This document shows positions 1 through 8,035 of a stretch of DNA of 64,000 nucleotides, piece by piece. How positions within the stretch are numbered: position 1 is the first letter of the stretch; each line of letters starts with the position of its first letter. The stretch is taken from contig NZ_JALPTH010000015.1 of the NCBI RefSeq assembly GCF_023218175.1, positions 62,001 to 126,000 of the forward strand. The letters run 5' to 3'. Both the position numbers and the translations under genes were made by a program. The stretch is from Streptomyces lichenis (GTDB taxonomy: Bacteria; Actinomycetota; Actinomycetes; Streptomycetales; Streptomycetaceae). The notes beneath the pieces are model-generated. The model did no database searches. It worked only from the letters and a program-made list of their open reading frames with translations, and had not been told where the DNA came from.

Positions 1-175
1 CGCCGCCACCATCGCCCTGGTGGGCCTGTTCACCCTCGGTATCGCCGGCCTCTCCCGGCACGAGGCGGCCGGCGCCCGCGGCGGCTCCGCCACCCTGGCC
101 CGTACCGGCGCCTTCGCCTGCTTCGGGCTCTGCGCGGCGGCCGTCTCGTACGGGATCTATCTGATCGTCGTCTGA
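1..175 (+). CDS. C-terminal end of a small membrane protein (5' end outside window)
   Basis: The open frame enters the window at base 2 and ends at TGA 173-175, giving 57 visible residues. There are two hydrophobic stretches: a first one rich in Ala, Leu and Gly, and a last one ending in YLIVV at the C terminus. An Arg/His/Gly-rich loop separates them, as in a small polytopic membrane protein. A strong hairpin follows, so this is the end of a transcription unit unrelated to the cobalamin genes. In S. coelicolor, as I remember it, a small membrane protein next to a phosphate transporter lies beside cobD, which fits, but I cannot prove identity. No function is assigned. Confidence 0.6.
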   Translation, partial: AATIALVGLFTLGIAGLSRHEAAGARGGSATLARTGAFACFGLCAAAVSYGIYLIVV

Positions 176-230
176 GCACACGGCCCCAGGCCATCGGGTG
201 GAGCGGAACGGCTCCGTCCCCCGCTCCTCC

Positions 231-266
231 GGCGCCCCGGGAGGCCCAGCCGCCTCCCGGGGCGCC
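231..266 (+). terminator. Hairpin terminator after the partial membrane-protein gene
   Basis: A perfect 15-bp inverted repeat: left arm 231-245, right arm 252-266, six-base loop. It lies 55 bases past the stop codon and before the riboswitch. No T-run follows, as is usual for Streptomyces terminators. Confidence 0.7.
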
Positions 267-381
267 GCCGTGTCACGGCTCGCGACACGGCCCGCCTCCA
301 CCCGGCCCGGCGGACGGTCTCGCAGGTCAACGGCGAGTTGACGGGCGTTCGCGGGGCGTGGTGGACTGCCGGGGCCATTGA

Positions 382-487
382 CGGCGGCACACGAGAGGAA
401 GCCCGGTGAGAGCCCGGCGCGGTCCCGCCACTGTGAGCCCGATCCGCGCCCGCGCGGCCCGGGTGAGCCAGGAACTCTCGCCGCCGG
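382..487 (+). promoter_or_regulatory. Adenosylcobalamin (cobamide) riboswitch upstream of cobD
   Basis: The stretch carries the conserved cobalamin aptamer core. There is a GAAGCCCGGTGAGAGCCCGG block at 398-417, the B12 box GCCACTG at 427-433 inside CCCGCCACTGTGAGCC, and a GGGTGAGCCAGGAACTC block at 461-477. The flanks CGGCGGC near 382 and GCCGCCG near 480 pair to close the element, with GAGAG and CTCTC just inside. It sits about 90 bases before the cobD start, with room for an expression platform (488-578). The known role of the family is to repress cobalamin synthesis genes when adenosylcobalamin is plentiful. Whether control here is by termination or by blocking translation cannot be told by eye. 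Confidence 0.93.
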
Positions 488-578
488 ACACGTCGAACCA
501 GGGCGCGGACCCTGAGTGAGGACCTGAACCCCATGCCGGGCCGCCCTGCCCCGGGGTCGAGAGCGTCGGGCTCCCCCG

Positions 579-1589
579 ATGCGCGCTGACCCCACCCCCG
601 CCCCCGCCCCGATCCCCGTATCCCTCCGCCCGGCCGCCTTCGCCGTCGGCGCGGCCGCCGGACTGCTGGTCGACGCACTGCTCGCCGACCCCCACCGGGG
701 CCACCCGGTGGCCGCCTTCGGGCGCGCCGCGGCCCGGGTCGAGCGGGCGCTCTGGCGCGACCACCGCGGCTGGGGCGCCCTGCACACGCTGCTCTGCGCC
801 GGGGGCACCGCCGGTGGAGCGGCGCTGGCCGCCCGGGCGGTACGCGGCCGGCCCGCCGCCTCCACCGCGCTGACCGCCGCCGCGGTGTGGGCCGTGGTCG
901 GCGGCACGACCCTGGGCCGGGAGGCCCGGGCGATCGGCGGCGCGCTGGCCGCCGGGGACCTGGAGGTCGCCCGGGAGCGGCTGCCGCATCTGTGCGGACG
1001 CGACCCGCAGGCGCTGGACGGCCCGGCGATGGCCCGAGCGGTGGTGGAGTCGGTCGCCGAGAACACCTCCGACGCGGCGGTCGGCGCCCTGGTGTGGGGC
1101 GCGCTCGCCGGGGTGCCCGGGCTGGCCGGGTTCCGGGCGGTGAACACCCTGGACGCGATGGTCGGCCACAGGTCGCCGCGCTACCGCCGGTTCGGCTGGG
1201 CCTCGGCCCGGCTGGACGACCTGGCCGGCTGGCCCGGCGCCCGGCTGACCGCGCTGCTGGCCGCCGCCACGGGCGGGGACCCGGCCGGAGCGGTACGGGC
1301 CTGGCGGGCCGACGCGCACCGGCACCCGAGCCCCAACGCGGGCCCGGTGGAGGCCGCCTTCGCCGGGGCGCTCGGCGTCCGGCTCGGCGGCGCCCTCTCG
1401 TACGGCGGGCGGGTGGAGCACCGCCCGGTGCTCAATGAGGACGGGCGGGCCGTGGAGACCGCCGACATCGAACGGGCGGTACGGCTCTCCCGCCGGGTCT
1501 CCCTGGGCGCCCTCGCGGTGTGCGCGGGCGGCCGACTGGCCGTGGCGGCGGTGGCGGCTCGCAGGCGGCGGAAGGCGGGTACGGCATGA
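579..1589 (+). CDS. cobD: Adenosylcobinamide-phosphate synthase CobD/CbiB
   Basis: 336 residues, normal length for CbiB/CobD. This membrane enzyme condenses adenosylcobyric acid with (R)-1-amino-2-propanol or its O-phosphate to give cobinamide (phosphate). Several hydrophobic helices are visible (about 16-36, 65-115, 165-185 and 300-325). Family-typical segments are LLADPHRGHPVAAFGR near the start, ESVAENTSDAAVGALVWG about 155-172, NTLDAMVGHRSPRYRRFGW about 190-207 and HRHPSPNAGPVEAAFAGALG about 247-266. It is the first gene under the riboswitch. Its TGA overlaps the ATG of cobQ (ATGA at 1586-1589), so the two are probably translationally coupled. The start ATG has only a weak ribosome site. 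Confidence 0.95.
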   Translation: MRADPTPAPAPIPVSLRPAAFAVGAAAGLLVDALLADPHRGHPVAAFGRAAARVERALWRDHRGWGALHTLLCAGGTAGGAALAARAVRGRPAASTALTAAAVWAVVGGTTLGREARAIGGALAAGDLEVARERLPHLCGRDPQALDGPAMARAVVESVAENTSDAAVGALVWGALAGVPGLAGFRAVNTLDAMVGHRSPRYRRFGWASARLDDLAGWPGARLTALLAAATGGDPAGAVRAWRADAHRHPSPNAGPVEAAFAGALGVRLGGALSYGGRVEHRPVLNEDGRAVETADIERAVRLSRRVSLGALAVCAGGRLAVAAVAARRRRKAGTA

Positions 1590-3127
1590 GCGGCGGCGGG
1601 CTCACGACGCAGCGAAGGACGCAGGGCGGCGGGCTGCTGGTCGCGGGGACGACCTCCGACGCGGGCAAGAGCGTGGTCACCGCCGGGATCTGCCGCTGGC
1701 TGGTGCGCCAAGGCGTGAAGGTGGCGCCGTTCAAGGGTCAGAACATGTCCCTGAACTCCTACGTGACGAGGGAGGGCGCCGAGATCGGCCGCGCCCAGGC
1801 GATGCAGGCCCAGGCCGCCCGGGTGGAGCCGACCGCGCTGATGAACCCGGTGCTGCTCAAGCCCGGCGGCGACCGCTCCAGCCAGGTGGTGCTGATGGGC
1901 AGGCCGGTGGGCGAGATGAGCGCCCGCGGCTACCACGGCGGGCGCCAGCGGGACCTGCTGGAACCGGTGCTGGACTGCCTCCAGCGCCTCCGCGACACCC
2001 ATGACGCGGTGATCTGCGAGGGCGCCGGCAGCCCGGCCGAGATCAATCTGCGCCGTACCGACATCGTCAACATGGGCGTGGCCCGGGCCGCCCGGCTGCC
2101 GGTGCTGGTGGTCGGGGACATCGACCGGGGCGGGGTGTTCGCCCAGTTCTTCGGCACCACCGCGCTGCTGGCGCCCGAGGACCAGGAGCTGGTCGCAGGC
2201 TATCTGGTCAACAAGTTCCGCGGCGATGTGACCCTGCTGGAGCCGGGGCTGGACATGCTGCTCGGGCTGACCGGGCGGCGCACCTACGGTGTGCTGCCGT
2301 ACGCGCACGGGCTCGGCATCGACGAGGAGGACGGGCTGAGACTGTCCCTGCGCGGCGCGGTCCGCGAGTCGGTGTCCGCCCCGCCGCACGGCGAGGACCT
2401 GCTGCGGGTCGCGGTCTGCGCGGTGCCGCTGATGTCCAACTTCACCGATGTGGACGCGCTGGCCGCCGAGCCGGGGGTGCTGGTCCGCTTCGTGGACCGC
2501 CCGGAGGAGCTGGCCGACGCCGACCTGGTGGTGGTGCCCGGCACCCGCGGCACCGTCAAGGCGCTGGCCTGGCTGCGCGAGCGCGGGCTCGCCGATGCGC
2601 TGGCCCGGCGGGCCGCCGAGGGGCGGCCGGTGCTCGGGATCTGCGGCGGCTTCCAGCTGCTCGGCGAGCGGATCGAGGACGAGGTGGAGTCCCGGGCCGG
2701 GCTGGTGGACGGGCTGGGACTGCTGCCGGTGCGGGTGCGGTTCGCCCGCGAGAAGACCCTCGCCCGGCCGTCCGGTACGGCGCTGGGCGAGCCGGTGGAG
2801 GGCTACGAGATCCACCACGGGGTCGCCGAGGTGCTGGGCGGCGAGCCGTTCCTGGACGGCTGCCGGGTCGGCGCGGTCTGGGGCACCCACTGGCACGGCT
2901 CGCTGGAGAGCGACGCCTTCCGGCGGGCGTTCCTGCGCCGGGTCGCCGAGCAGTCCGGCCGCCGCTTCACACCCGCCCCGGACACCGCCTTCGGGACGCT
3001 GCGCGAGGAGCAGCTCGACCGGCTCGGCGACCTGATCGAGGAGCACGCCGACACCGGTGCGCTCTGGAAGCTGATCGAGAACGGGCCGCCGGCCGGCCTG
3101 CCGTTCGTCCCACCGGGGGCGCCGTGA
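1586..3127 (+). CDS. cobQ: Cobyric acid synthase CobQ/CbiP
   Basis: 513 residues from the ATG at 1586. A longer frame opens at 1520, but the 1586 start has GGAAGG upstream and the usual ATGA coupling to cobD. The enzyme performs four ATP- and glutamine-dependent amidations of adenosylcobyrinic acid a,c-diamide to adenosylcobyric acid. The N-terminal dethiobiotin-synthetase-like domain has the nucleotide motif GTTSDAGKS (about 21-29) and APFKGQNMSLNS. The C-terminal class I glutaminase-like domain has its nucleophile in GICGGFQLLG (Cys about 353) and a catalytic His in GTHWHGSLES (about 435). The order fits the family exactly. In the operon it is followed after 73 bases by the chelatase gene, not by cobN. 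Confidence 0.96.
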   Translation: MSGGGLTTQRRTQGGGLLVAGTTSDAGKSVVTAGICRWLVRQGVKVAPFKGQNMSLNSYVTREGAEIGRAQAMQAQAARVEPTALMNPVLLKPGGDRSSQVVLMGRPVGEMSARGYHGGRQRDLLEPVLDCLQRLRDTHDAVICEGAGSPAEINLRRTDIVNMGVARAARLPVLVVGDIDRGGVFAQFFGTTALLAPEDQELVAGYLVNKFRGDVTLLEPGLDMLLGLTGRRTYGVLPYAHGLGIDEEDGLRLSLRGAVRESVSAPPHGEDLLRVAVCAVPLMSNFTDVDALAAEPGVLVRFVDRPEELADADLVVVPGTRGTVKALAWLRERGLADALARRAAEGRPVLGICGGFQLLGERIEDEVESRAGLVDGLGLLPVRVRFAREKTLARPSGTALGEPVEGYEIHHGVAEVLGGEPFLDGCRVGAVWGTHWHGSLESDAFRRAFLRRVAEQSGRRFTPAPDTAFGTLREEQLDRLGDLIEEHADTGALWKLIENGPPAGLPFVPPGAP

Positions 3128-3200
3128 GAACGGCGACCCCCGTGAAGCGTTTCCGTACCCCCGTCCGCCGCATCCGTGTCTGTGAAGGGAGCGCCCGCTG

Positions 3201-5273
3201 ATGGCCTCCGTCCCCTATCCGTTCACCGCCGTCGTCGGCATGGACGACATGCGGCTGAGCCTGGTGCTCAACGCCGTCTCCCCCGCGATCGGCGGGGTGC
3301 TGGTCCGAGGTGAGAAGGGCACCGCCAAGTCGACGGTGGTCCGCGGGCTGACCGCGCTGCTGCCCGCGCTGGACGTGGTCGCGGGCTGCCGCTTCTCCTG
3401 CGCGCCGGACTCCCCCGACCCCCAGTGCCCGGACGGGCCGCACGAACCCGGCCCCGGGGTCTCCCGGCCGACCCGGCTGGTCGAGCTGCCGGTGGGCGCC
3501 TCGGAGGACCGGCTGGTCGGCGCGCTGGACATCGAGCGGGCGCTGTCGGAGGGCGTGAAGGCCTTTGAACCCGGTCTGCTGGCGGCCGCCCACCGCGGCA
3601 TCCTCTATGTGGACGAGGTCAACCTCCTCCATGACCATCTGGTCGACCTGCTGTTGGACGCCGCCGCGATGGGCGCCTCCTATGTCGAGCGGGAGGGCGT
3701 CTCGGTCCGGCACGCGGCCCGGTTCCTGCTGGTCGGGACGATGAACCCGGAGGAGGGCGAGCTGCGGCCGCAGCTGTTGGACCGCTTCGGGCTGACCGTG
3801 GAGGTGGCCGCCTCCCGCGAGCCGGAGCAGCGGGTGCGGGTGGTGCGGCGCCGGCTGGCGTACGACGAGGACCCGGCCGCCTTCGCCGCGCGCTGGACCG
3901 CCGAGGAGGGCGAGCTGCGGGAGCGGATCGCCGCCGCCCGGGCGCTGCTGCCGAGCGTGCGGCTCGGCGACGGGGCGCTGCGGCAGATCTCGGCGACCTG
4001 CGCCGCCTTCGAGGTGGACGGGATGCGCGCCGACATCGTGATGGCCCGTACCGCGACCGCGCTGGCCGCCTGGGCGGGCCGTACCGAGGTGGACTCCGAC
4101 GACGTACGGCAGGCCGCGCTGCTGGCCCTGCCGCACCGGCGCCGGCGCAACCCGTTCGACGCGCCGGGGCTGGACGAGGACAAGCTCGACCGGACCCTGG
4201 AGGAGTCGAAGGAGCAGCCGGCGGAGGACTCCGGGGGCGACGACGACCCGGAGCCCGACCCGGACCCGGGTGGCGGCGGCCCCGATGGCGGCGGCCCCGG
4301 CGGAGTTCCCCCGCAGGGCGGCCCGCAGGAGGGCGGCCCGGCCGAGGGCAGTACGCCGGAGGGGCGGCCCGGCGAGTCCGCCGAGGCCCCGGCCGGACAG
4401 GCCCCGGCTCCCTCCCCCGCCCCCGAGCAACCCGCCGCCCCCGCCGCCGAGCCGTTCCGCACCAGGGTGCTGAGCGTGCCGGGGCTGGGCGAGGGGGCGC
4501 AGGGGCGGCGTTCCCGGGCGCGTACCGAGCATGGCCGGACCACCGGCGCGCGCCGCCCGAGCGGGGCGCTGACCAAGCTGCACCTGGCGGCGACCGTGCA
4601 GGCCGCCGCCCCGCACCAGCGGGCCCGCGGCCGGTCCGGGCCCGGTCTGGTGGTGCGCCGGGACGATCTGCGGCAGGCGGTCCGGGAGGGGCGCGAGGGG
4701 AACCTGGTGCTGTTCGCGGTGGACGCCTCCGGCTCGATGGCGGCCCGCAAGCGGATGGGCGCGGTCAAGGGCGCGGTGCTGTCGCTGCTGCTGGACGCCT
4801 ACCAGCGGCGGGACAAGGTGGGTCTGGTGACCTTCCGCGGTTCCGGCGCCGAGCTGGCGCTGCCGCCGACCTCCTCGGTGGACGCGGCCGCCGCCCGGCT
4901 GGAGCGGCTGCCCACCGGCGGCCGCACCCCGCTGGGTGCCGGGCTGCTGAAGGCCCATGACGTGCTGCGGGTGGAGCGGCTGCGGGACCCGGCGCGGCGC
5001 CCGCTGCTGGTGGTGGTCACCGACGGGCGGGCCACCGGTGGCCCGGAGCCGTTGAAGCTGGCCACCCGGGCGGCCGGGCTGCACGCGGCCGAGGGGATCG
5101 CCTCGGTGGTGGTGGACTGCGAGACCGGCCCGGTGCGGCTCGGGCTCGCCGTCGAACTGGCCCGTTCGCTGGGCGGCACCGCGGTCACCCTGGACGAGCT
5201 GCGGGCGGACGCCATCGCCGGGCTGGTCCGGGACGCCCGCGGGGACGCCCGGGGCGCGGGCAGGGCCGCCTGA
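3201..5273 (+). CDS. Putative cobaltochelatase accessory ATPase: AAA+ and VWA domains fused (BchI/BchD type)
   Basis: 690 residues. The N-terminal AAA+ half resembles magnesium chelatase subunit I: Walker A GEKGTAKS (about 37-44), Walker B region ILYVDEVNLL (about 134-143) and the sensor segment GTMNPEEGELRPQLLDRFG. A long acidic, Pro/Gly/Glu-rich linker follows (about 335-420). The C-terminal VWA (integrin I-like) domain has the metal site DASGSMAARKR (Asp about 508). The protein therefore merges what are two subunits in chlorophyll-type chelatases. In aerobic cobalamin pathways such proteins energise cobalt insertion by CobN. The setting inside cob genes supports that, although CobN itself is not here. 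The RBS GAAGGGAG precedes the ATG. Confidence 0.85.
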   Translation: MASVPYPFTAVVGMDDMRLSLVLNAVSPAIGGVLVRGEKGTAKSTVVRGLTALLPALDVVAGCRFSCAPDSPDPQCPDGPHEPGPGVSRPTRLVELPVGASEDRLVGALDIERALSEGVKAFEPGLLAAAHRGILYVDEVNLLHDHLVDLLLDAAAMGASYVEREGVSVRHAARFLLVGTMNPEEGELRPQLLDRFGLTVEVAASREPEQRVRVVRRRLAYDEDPAAFAARWTAEEGELRERIAAARALLPSVRLGDGALRQISATCAAFEVDGMRADIVMARTATALAAWAGRTEVDSDDVRQAALLALPHRRRRNPFDAPGLDEDKLDRTLEESKEQPAEDSGGDDDPEPDPDPGGGGPDGGGPGGVPPQGGPQEGGPAEGSTPEGRPGESAEAPAGQAPAPSPAPEQPAAPAAEPFRTRVLSVPGLGEGAQGRRSRARTEHGRTTGARRPSGALTKLHLAATVQAAAPHQRARGRSGPGLVVRRDDLRQAVREGREGNLVLFAVDASGSMAARKRMGAVKGAVLSLLLDAYQRRDKVGLVTFRGSGAELALPPTSSVDAAAARLERLPTGGRTPLGAGLLKAHDVLRVERLRDPARRPLLVVVTDGRATGGPEPLKLATRAAGLHAAEGIASVVVDCETGPVRLGLAVELARSLGGTAVTLDELRADAIAGLVRDARGDARGAGRAA

Positions 5274-5325
5274 TGCCCCGTACCGGAACAGCGGACACCG
5301 ACCTCATGGACAGGAGCGTGGCGTA

Positions 5326-5925
5326 ATGCCGCAGGGACAGCCGGCCGTCGTACCGCAGGACGGCCTCACCACCCGCCAGCGCCGCAACCGGCCGCTGGTG
5401 ATGGTCCACACGGGCATCGGCAAGGGCAAGTCCACGGCCGCGTTCGGGATGGCGCTGCGCGCCTGGAACCAGGGCTGGCCGGTCGGGGTGTTCCAGTTCG
5501 TGAAGTCGGCGAAGTGGAAGGTCGGCGAGGAGAACGCGCTCAAGGTGCTCGGTGCCTCCGGGGAGGGCGGCCGGGTGGACTGGCACAAGATGGGCGAGGG
5601 CTGGTCCTGGATCCAGCGGGACTCCGAGCAGTCCAACGAGGAGAAGGCCCGGGAGGGCTGGGAGCAGGTCAAGCGGGACCTGGCGGCCGAGACGTACCGC
5701 TTCTACGTCCTGGACGAGTTCGCCTATCCGCTGCACTGGGGCTGGGTGGACACCGCCGAGGTGATCGAGGTGCTGGCGAACCGCCCCGGCACCCAGCATG
5801 TGGTCATCACCGGGCGCAACGCCCCGGCCGAGCTGTGCGAGTTCGCCGACCTGGTGACCGACATGTCGAAGGTCCGGCATCCGATGGACGCCGGGCAGAA
5901 GGGCCAGCGGGGCATCGAGTGGTAG
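5326..5925 (+). CDS. cobO: Cob(I)yrinic acid a,c-diamide adenosyltransferase CobO/BtuR
   Basis: 199 residues, the usual size of the CobO/BtuR family. It transfers the adenosyl group of ATP to cob(I)alamin-type corrinoids, forming the Co-C bond. The atypical P-loop HTGIGKGKSTAAFG (about 28-41) binds ATP in the reversed orientation known for this family. RAWNQGWPVGVFQFVKS, VLDEFAYPLHWGWV and HVVITGRNAP are typical family blocks. The 3' end overlaps the start of cobB by seven bases. A clear GGAG lies before ATG 5326. Confidence 0.96.
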   Translation: MPQGQPAVVPQDGLTTRQRRNRPLVMVHTGIGKGKSTAAFGMALRAWNQGWPVGVFQFVKSAKWKVGEENALKVLGASGEGGRVDWHKMGEGWSWIQRDSEQSNEEKAREGWEQVKRDLAAETYRFYVLDEFAYPLHWGWVDTAEVIEVLANRPGTQHVVITGRNAPAELCEFADLVTDMSKVRHPMDAGQKGQRGIEW

Positions 5926-7262
5926 CGCGTCTCGTCATCGCCGCGCCCTCCTCGGGCGCCGGCAAGACTACGGTGGCGACCGGTCTGATGGCCGCGTTCG
6001 CCGGCCGGGGGCTCGCCGTGTCCCCGCACAAGGTGGGCCCGGACTACATCGACCCGGGCTACCACGCGCTGGCCACCGGCCGCCCGGGCCGCAACCTGGA
6101 CGCCTTCATGTGCGGTACGGACCTGGTGGCGCCGCTCCTCGCGCACGGCGCGGCCGGGGCGGACCTGGCCGTGGTCGAGGGTGTGATGGGGCTGTTCGAC
6201 GGGGCCTCCGGGCAGGGCGAGCTGGCGTCCACCGCGCAGGTGGCCAAGCTGCTGCGGGCCCCCGTGGTCCTGGTGGTGGACGCCTCCTCGCAGTCCCGGT
6301 CGGTGGCCGCGCTGGTGCACGGCTTCGCCTCCTGGGACCCGGAGGTGCGGATCGGCGGGGTCATCCTCAACAAGGTGGCCACCGACCGGCACGAGCAGCT
6401 GCTGCGGGAGGCGCTGGGCGGTTCCGGTGTGCCGGTGCTGGGTGTGCTGCGGCGCGCCCCGGCGGCGGCGACGCCCTCGCGGCACCTGGGCCTGGTGCCG
6501 GTGGCCGAGCGGCAGGCGGCGGCGGTGGAGGCGGTGGCCGCGCAGGCCGAGCAGGTACGGGCGGGCTGCGACCTGGACGCGCTGCTGGCCCTGGCCCGTA
6601 GCGCTCCCCCGCTGTCCGCGCCCGCCTGGAGCCCGGAGGCGTCGGCGGATCACGCGGGGGCCCGGCCCGTGGTGGCGGTCGCCGGCGGGGCCGCGTTCAC
6701 CTTCTCGTACGCCGAGCACCCTGAGCTGCTGGCGGCGGCCGGTGCCGAGGTGGTGCCGTTCGACCCGCTGCGGGACGAGGAGCTGCCGGAGGGCACCCGG
6801 GGGCTGGTGATCGGCGGCGGCTTTCCCGAGGTGTACGGGGCGGAGCTGTCCGCCAACGAGCGGCTGCGCAAGGCGGTCGCCGAACTGGCCCGCTCGGGCG
6901 CCCCGGTGGCCGCCGAGTGCGCCGGACTGCTGTATCTGGCACGGTCGTTGGACGGCCGGCCGATGTGCGGGGTGCTGGACGCGGACGCCCGGATGACCGA
7001 GCGGTTGACGCTGGGCTACCGGGACGCGGTGGCGCTGGGCGACAGCCCGCTGGCGGCGGCCGGGACCCGGATGCGCGGCCATGAGTTCCACCGCACGGTG
7101 CTGGAGCCCGGCGCGGGGCCTTCCCCGGCATGGGGGCTGAGGCAGCCGGAGCCGCGGGTGGAGGGCTTCACCCGGGGCGGGGTGCACGCCAGTTATCTGC
7201 ACACCCACTGGGCGGCGGTGCCGGGCACGGCCCGCCGGTTCGTGGAGCACTGCGCCCCATGA
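5919..7262 (+). CDS. cobB: Cobyrinic acid (hydrogenobyrinic acid) a,c-diamide synthase CobB/CbiA
   Basis: 447 residues from a GTG at 5919, which overlaps the cobO stop (TAG 5923-5925). The frame is open far upstream, but homology begins at VARLVIAAPSSGAGKTT, which sets this start. It amidates the a and c side chains of (hydrogeno)cobyrinate with glutamine and ATP. The N-terminal P-loop is APSSGAGKTT (about 9-18), followed by KVGPDYIDPGYH and VEGVMGLFDG. The C-terminal glutaminase domain has VIGGGFPEVYG and the nucleophile in AAECAGLLYL (Cys about 334), with HEFHRT and ASYLHTHW closing the active site. Its TGA overlaps the cobE ATG (ATGA at 7259-7262). Confidence 0.95.
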   Translation: MVARLVIAAPSSGAGKTTVATGLMAAFAGRGLAVSPHKVGPDYIDPGYHALATGRPGRNLDAFMCGTDLVAPLLAHGAAGADLAVVEGVMGLFDGASGQGELASTAQVAKLLRAPVVLVVDASSQSRSVAALVHGFASWDPEVRIGGVILNKVATDRHEQLLREALGGSGVPVLGVLRRAPAAATPSRHLGLVPVAERQAAAVEAVAAQAEQVRAGCDLDALLALARSAPPLSAPAWSPEASADHAGARPVVAVAGGAAFTFSYAEHPELLAAAGAEVVPFDPLRDEELPEGTRGLVIGGGFPEVYGAELSANERLRKAVAELARSGAPVAAECAGLLYLARSLDGRPMCGVLDADARMTERLTLGYRDAVALGDSPLAAAGTRMRGHEFHRTVLEPGAGPSPAWGLRQPEPRVEGFTRGGVHASYLHTHWAAVPGTARRFVEHCAP

Positions 7263-7777
7263 GCGGCCCGGAGGGGACGGAGGCCCTGTTCGTCGGGGTC
7301 GGGGCGCGGCGCGGGGTGACCGCCGCCGAGGTGCTGGAGCTGGTCGGCGAGGCGCTGGCAGGCGCCGGGCGCGCGGTGTCCGGGGTGGTGGCGCTGGCCA
7401 CCGCCGAGGAGAAGGCCGCCGAGCCGGGGATCACCGAGGCCGCCGGGCATCTCGGCGTGGCGCTGCTTCCCTTCCCCGTACGGGAGTTGGCGCCCATCGC
7501 CGTACCGAACCCGTCCACCTCGGTGGCGGCGGTGCTCGGCACCCCCTCCGTCGCGGAGGCGGCGGCACTGGCGGCCGCGGCCGAGTCCCGAGGCCTCGCC
7601 GCCGTGGAACTGCTCGTCCCCAAGCGGGTGTCCCGGTCCGGGCGGGCGACCTGCGCGGTCGCGCGCGGGCGGTTGTCGGACCGGGGACGCGGGTACACGG
7701 GCGAGGAGGTACCGGGCACGTTAGGGATTCCCGTCCGGGAGGCCCTGGCCCCCCGGCAGGCTCCGGCTCGGCGGTAG
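7259..7777 (+). CDS. cobE: CobE / CbiG C-terminal-domain protein; contains an in-frame TTA codon
   Basis: 172 residues, matching the CobE/GbiG_C family (VGVGARRGVTAAEVLELVGEAL, LATAEEKAAEPGI, PNPSTSVAAVLGTPSVAEAAAL, LLVPKRVSRSGRATCAVAR). CbiG homologues open the lactone ring in the anaerobic pathway. CobE stands alone in aerobic producers and its exact role is less certain. The start is the ATG overlapping the cobB stop. Leu155 is encoded by TTA (7721-7723), the codon read by the bldA tRNA in Streptomyces and the only in-frame TTA I noticed in the window. The last 17 residues after it are Pro/Ala/Arg-rich and look less conserved. Confidence 0.85.
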   Translation: MSGPEGTEALFVGVGARRGVTAAEVLELVGEALAGAGRAVSGVVALATAEEKAAEPGITEAAGHLGVALLPFPVRELAPIAVPNPSTSVAAVLGTPSVAEAAALAAAAESRGLAAVELLVPKRVSRSGRATCAVARGRLSDRGRGYTGEEVPGTLGIPVREALAPRQAPARR

Positions 7778-7906
7778 GGCCCCGCCGATCGGCCGCCTGG
7801 CGGAAGGGCCGCCGGCAGGCACCGGCACCCTGTACGCGGAGCGGCGCCTGGCGGGCGTACGGGCACGGGCATGTCGTACGGGTGCAGGCGCCTCGTCCGC
7901 GTACCG

Positions 7907-8035
7907 GCACGTCGTACGCGTACGGGCACGTCGTACACGTACCAGCACCTCGTACGCGTACGGGCAGGTCGCTCGCGTGCCGCACCCCGTACGCGTACGG
8001 CACCTCGTACGCGTACCGCACCTCGTATGCGCACC
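7907..8035. repeat. Tandem array of seven 18-19-bp units with palindromic cores
   Basis: Seven contiguous degenerate units start at 7907, 7926, 7945, 7964, 7982, 8000 and 8018. The consensus is GCACCTCGTACGCGTACC. Most contain a near-perfect copy of the 12-bp self-complementary CGTACGCGTACG. Looser related units lie just upstream (about 7850-7906). The array fills the gap between cobE and cobC. The frames that run open through it reflect base composition and are not supported as genes. Confidence 0.9.

Noticed and set aside
1181..3046. Very long minus-strand open frame opposite cobD/cobQ
   Set aside because: It is antisense to well-supported genes and is His/Arg/Gln/Gly-rich with no family motifs or ribosome site; such shadows are expected at this base composition. 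The same applies to the long frames opposite the chelatase, ectB, pgl and pgi genes.
7907..8035. CRISPR array
   Set aside because: The units are contiguous with no unique spacers, the period is 18-19 bp, and no cas genes are present.
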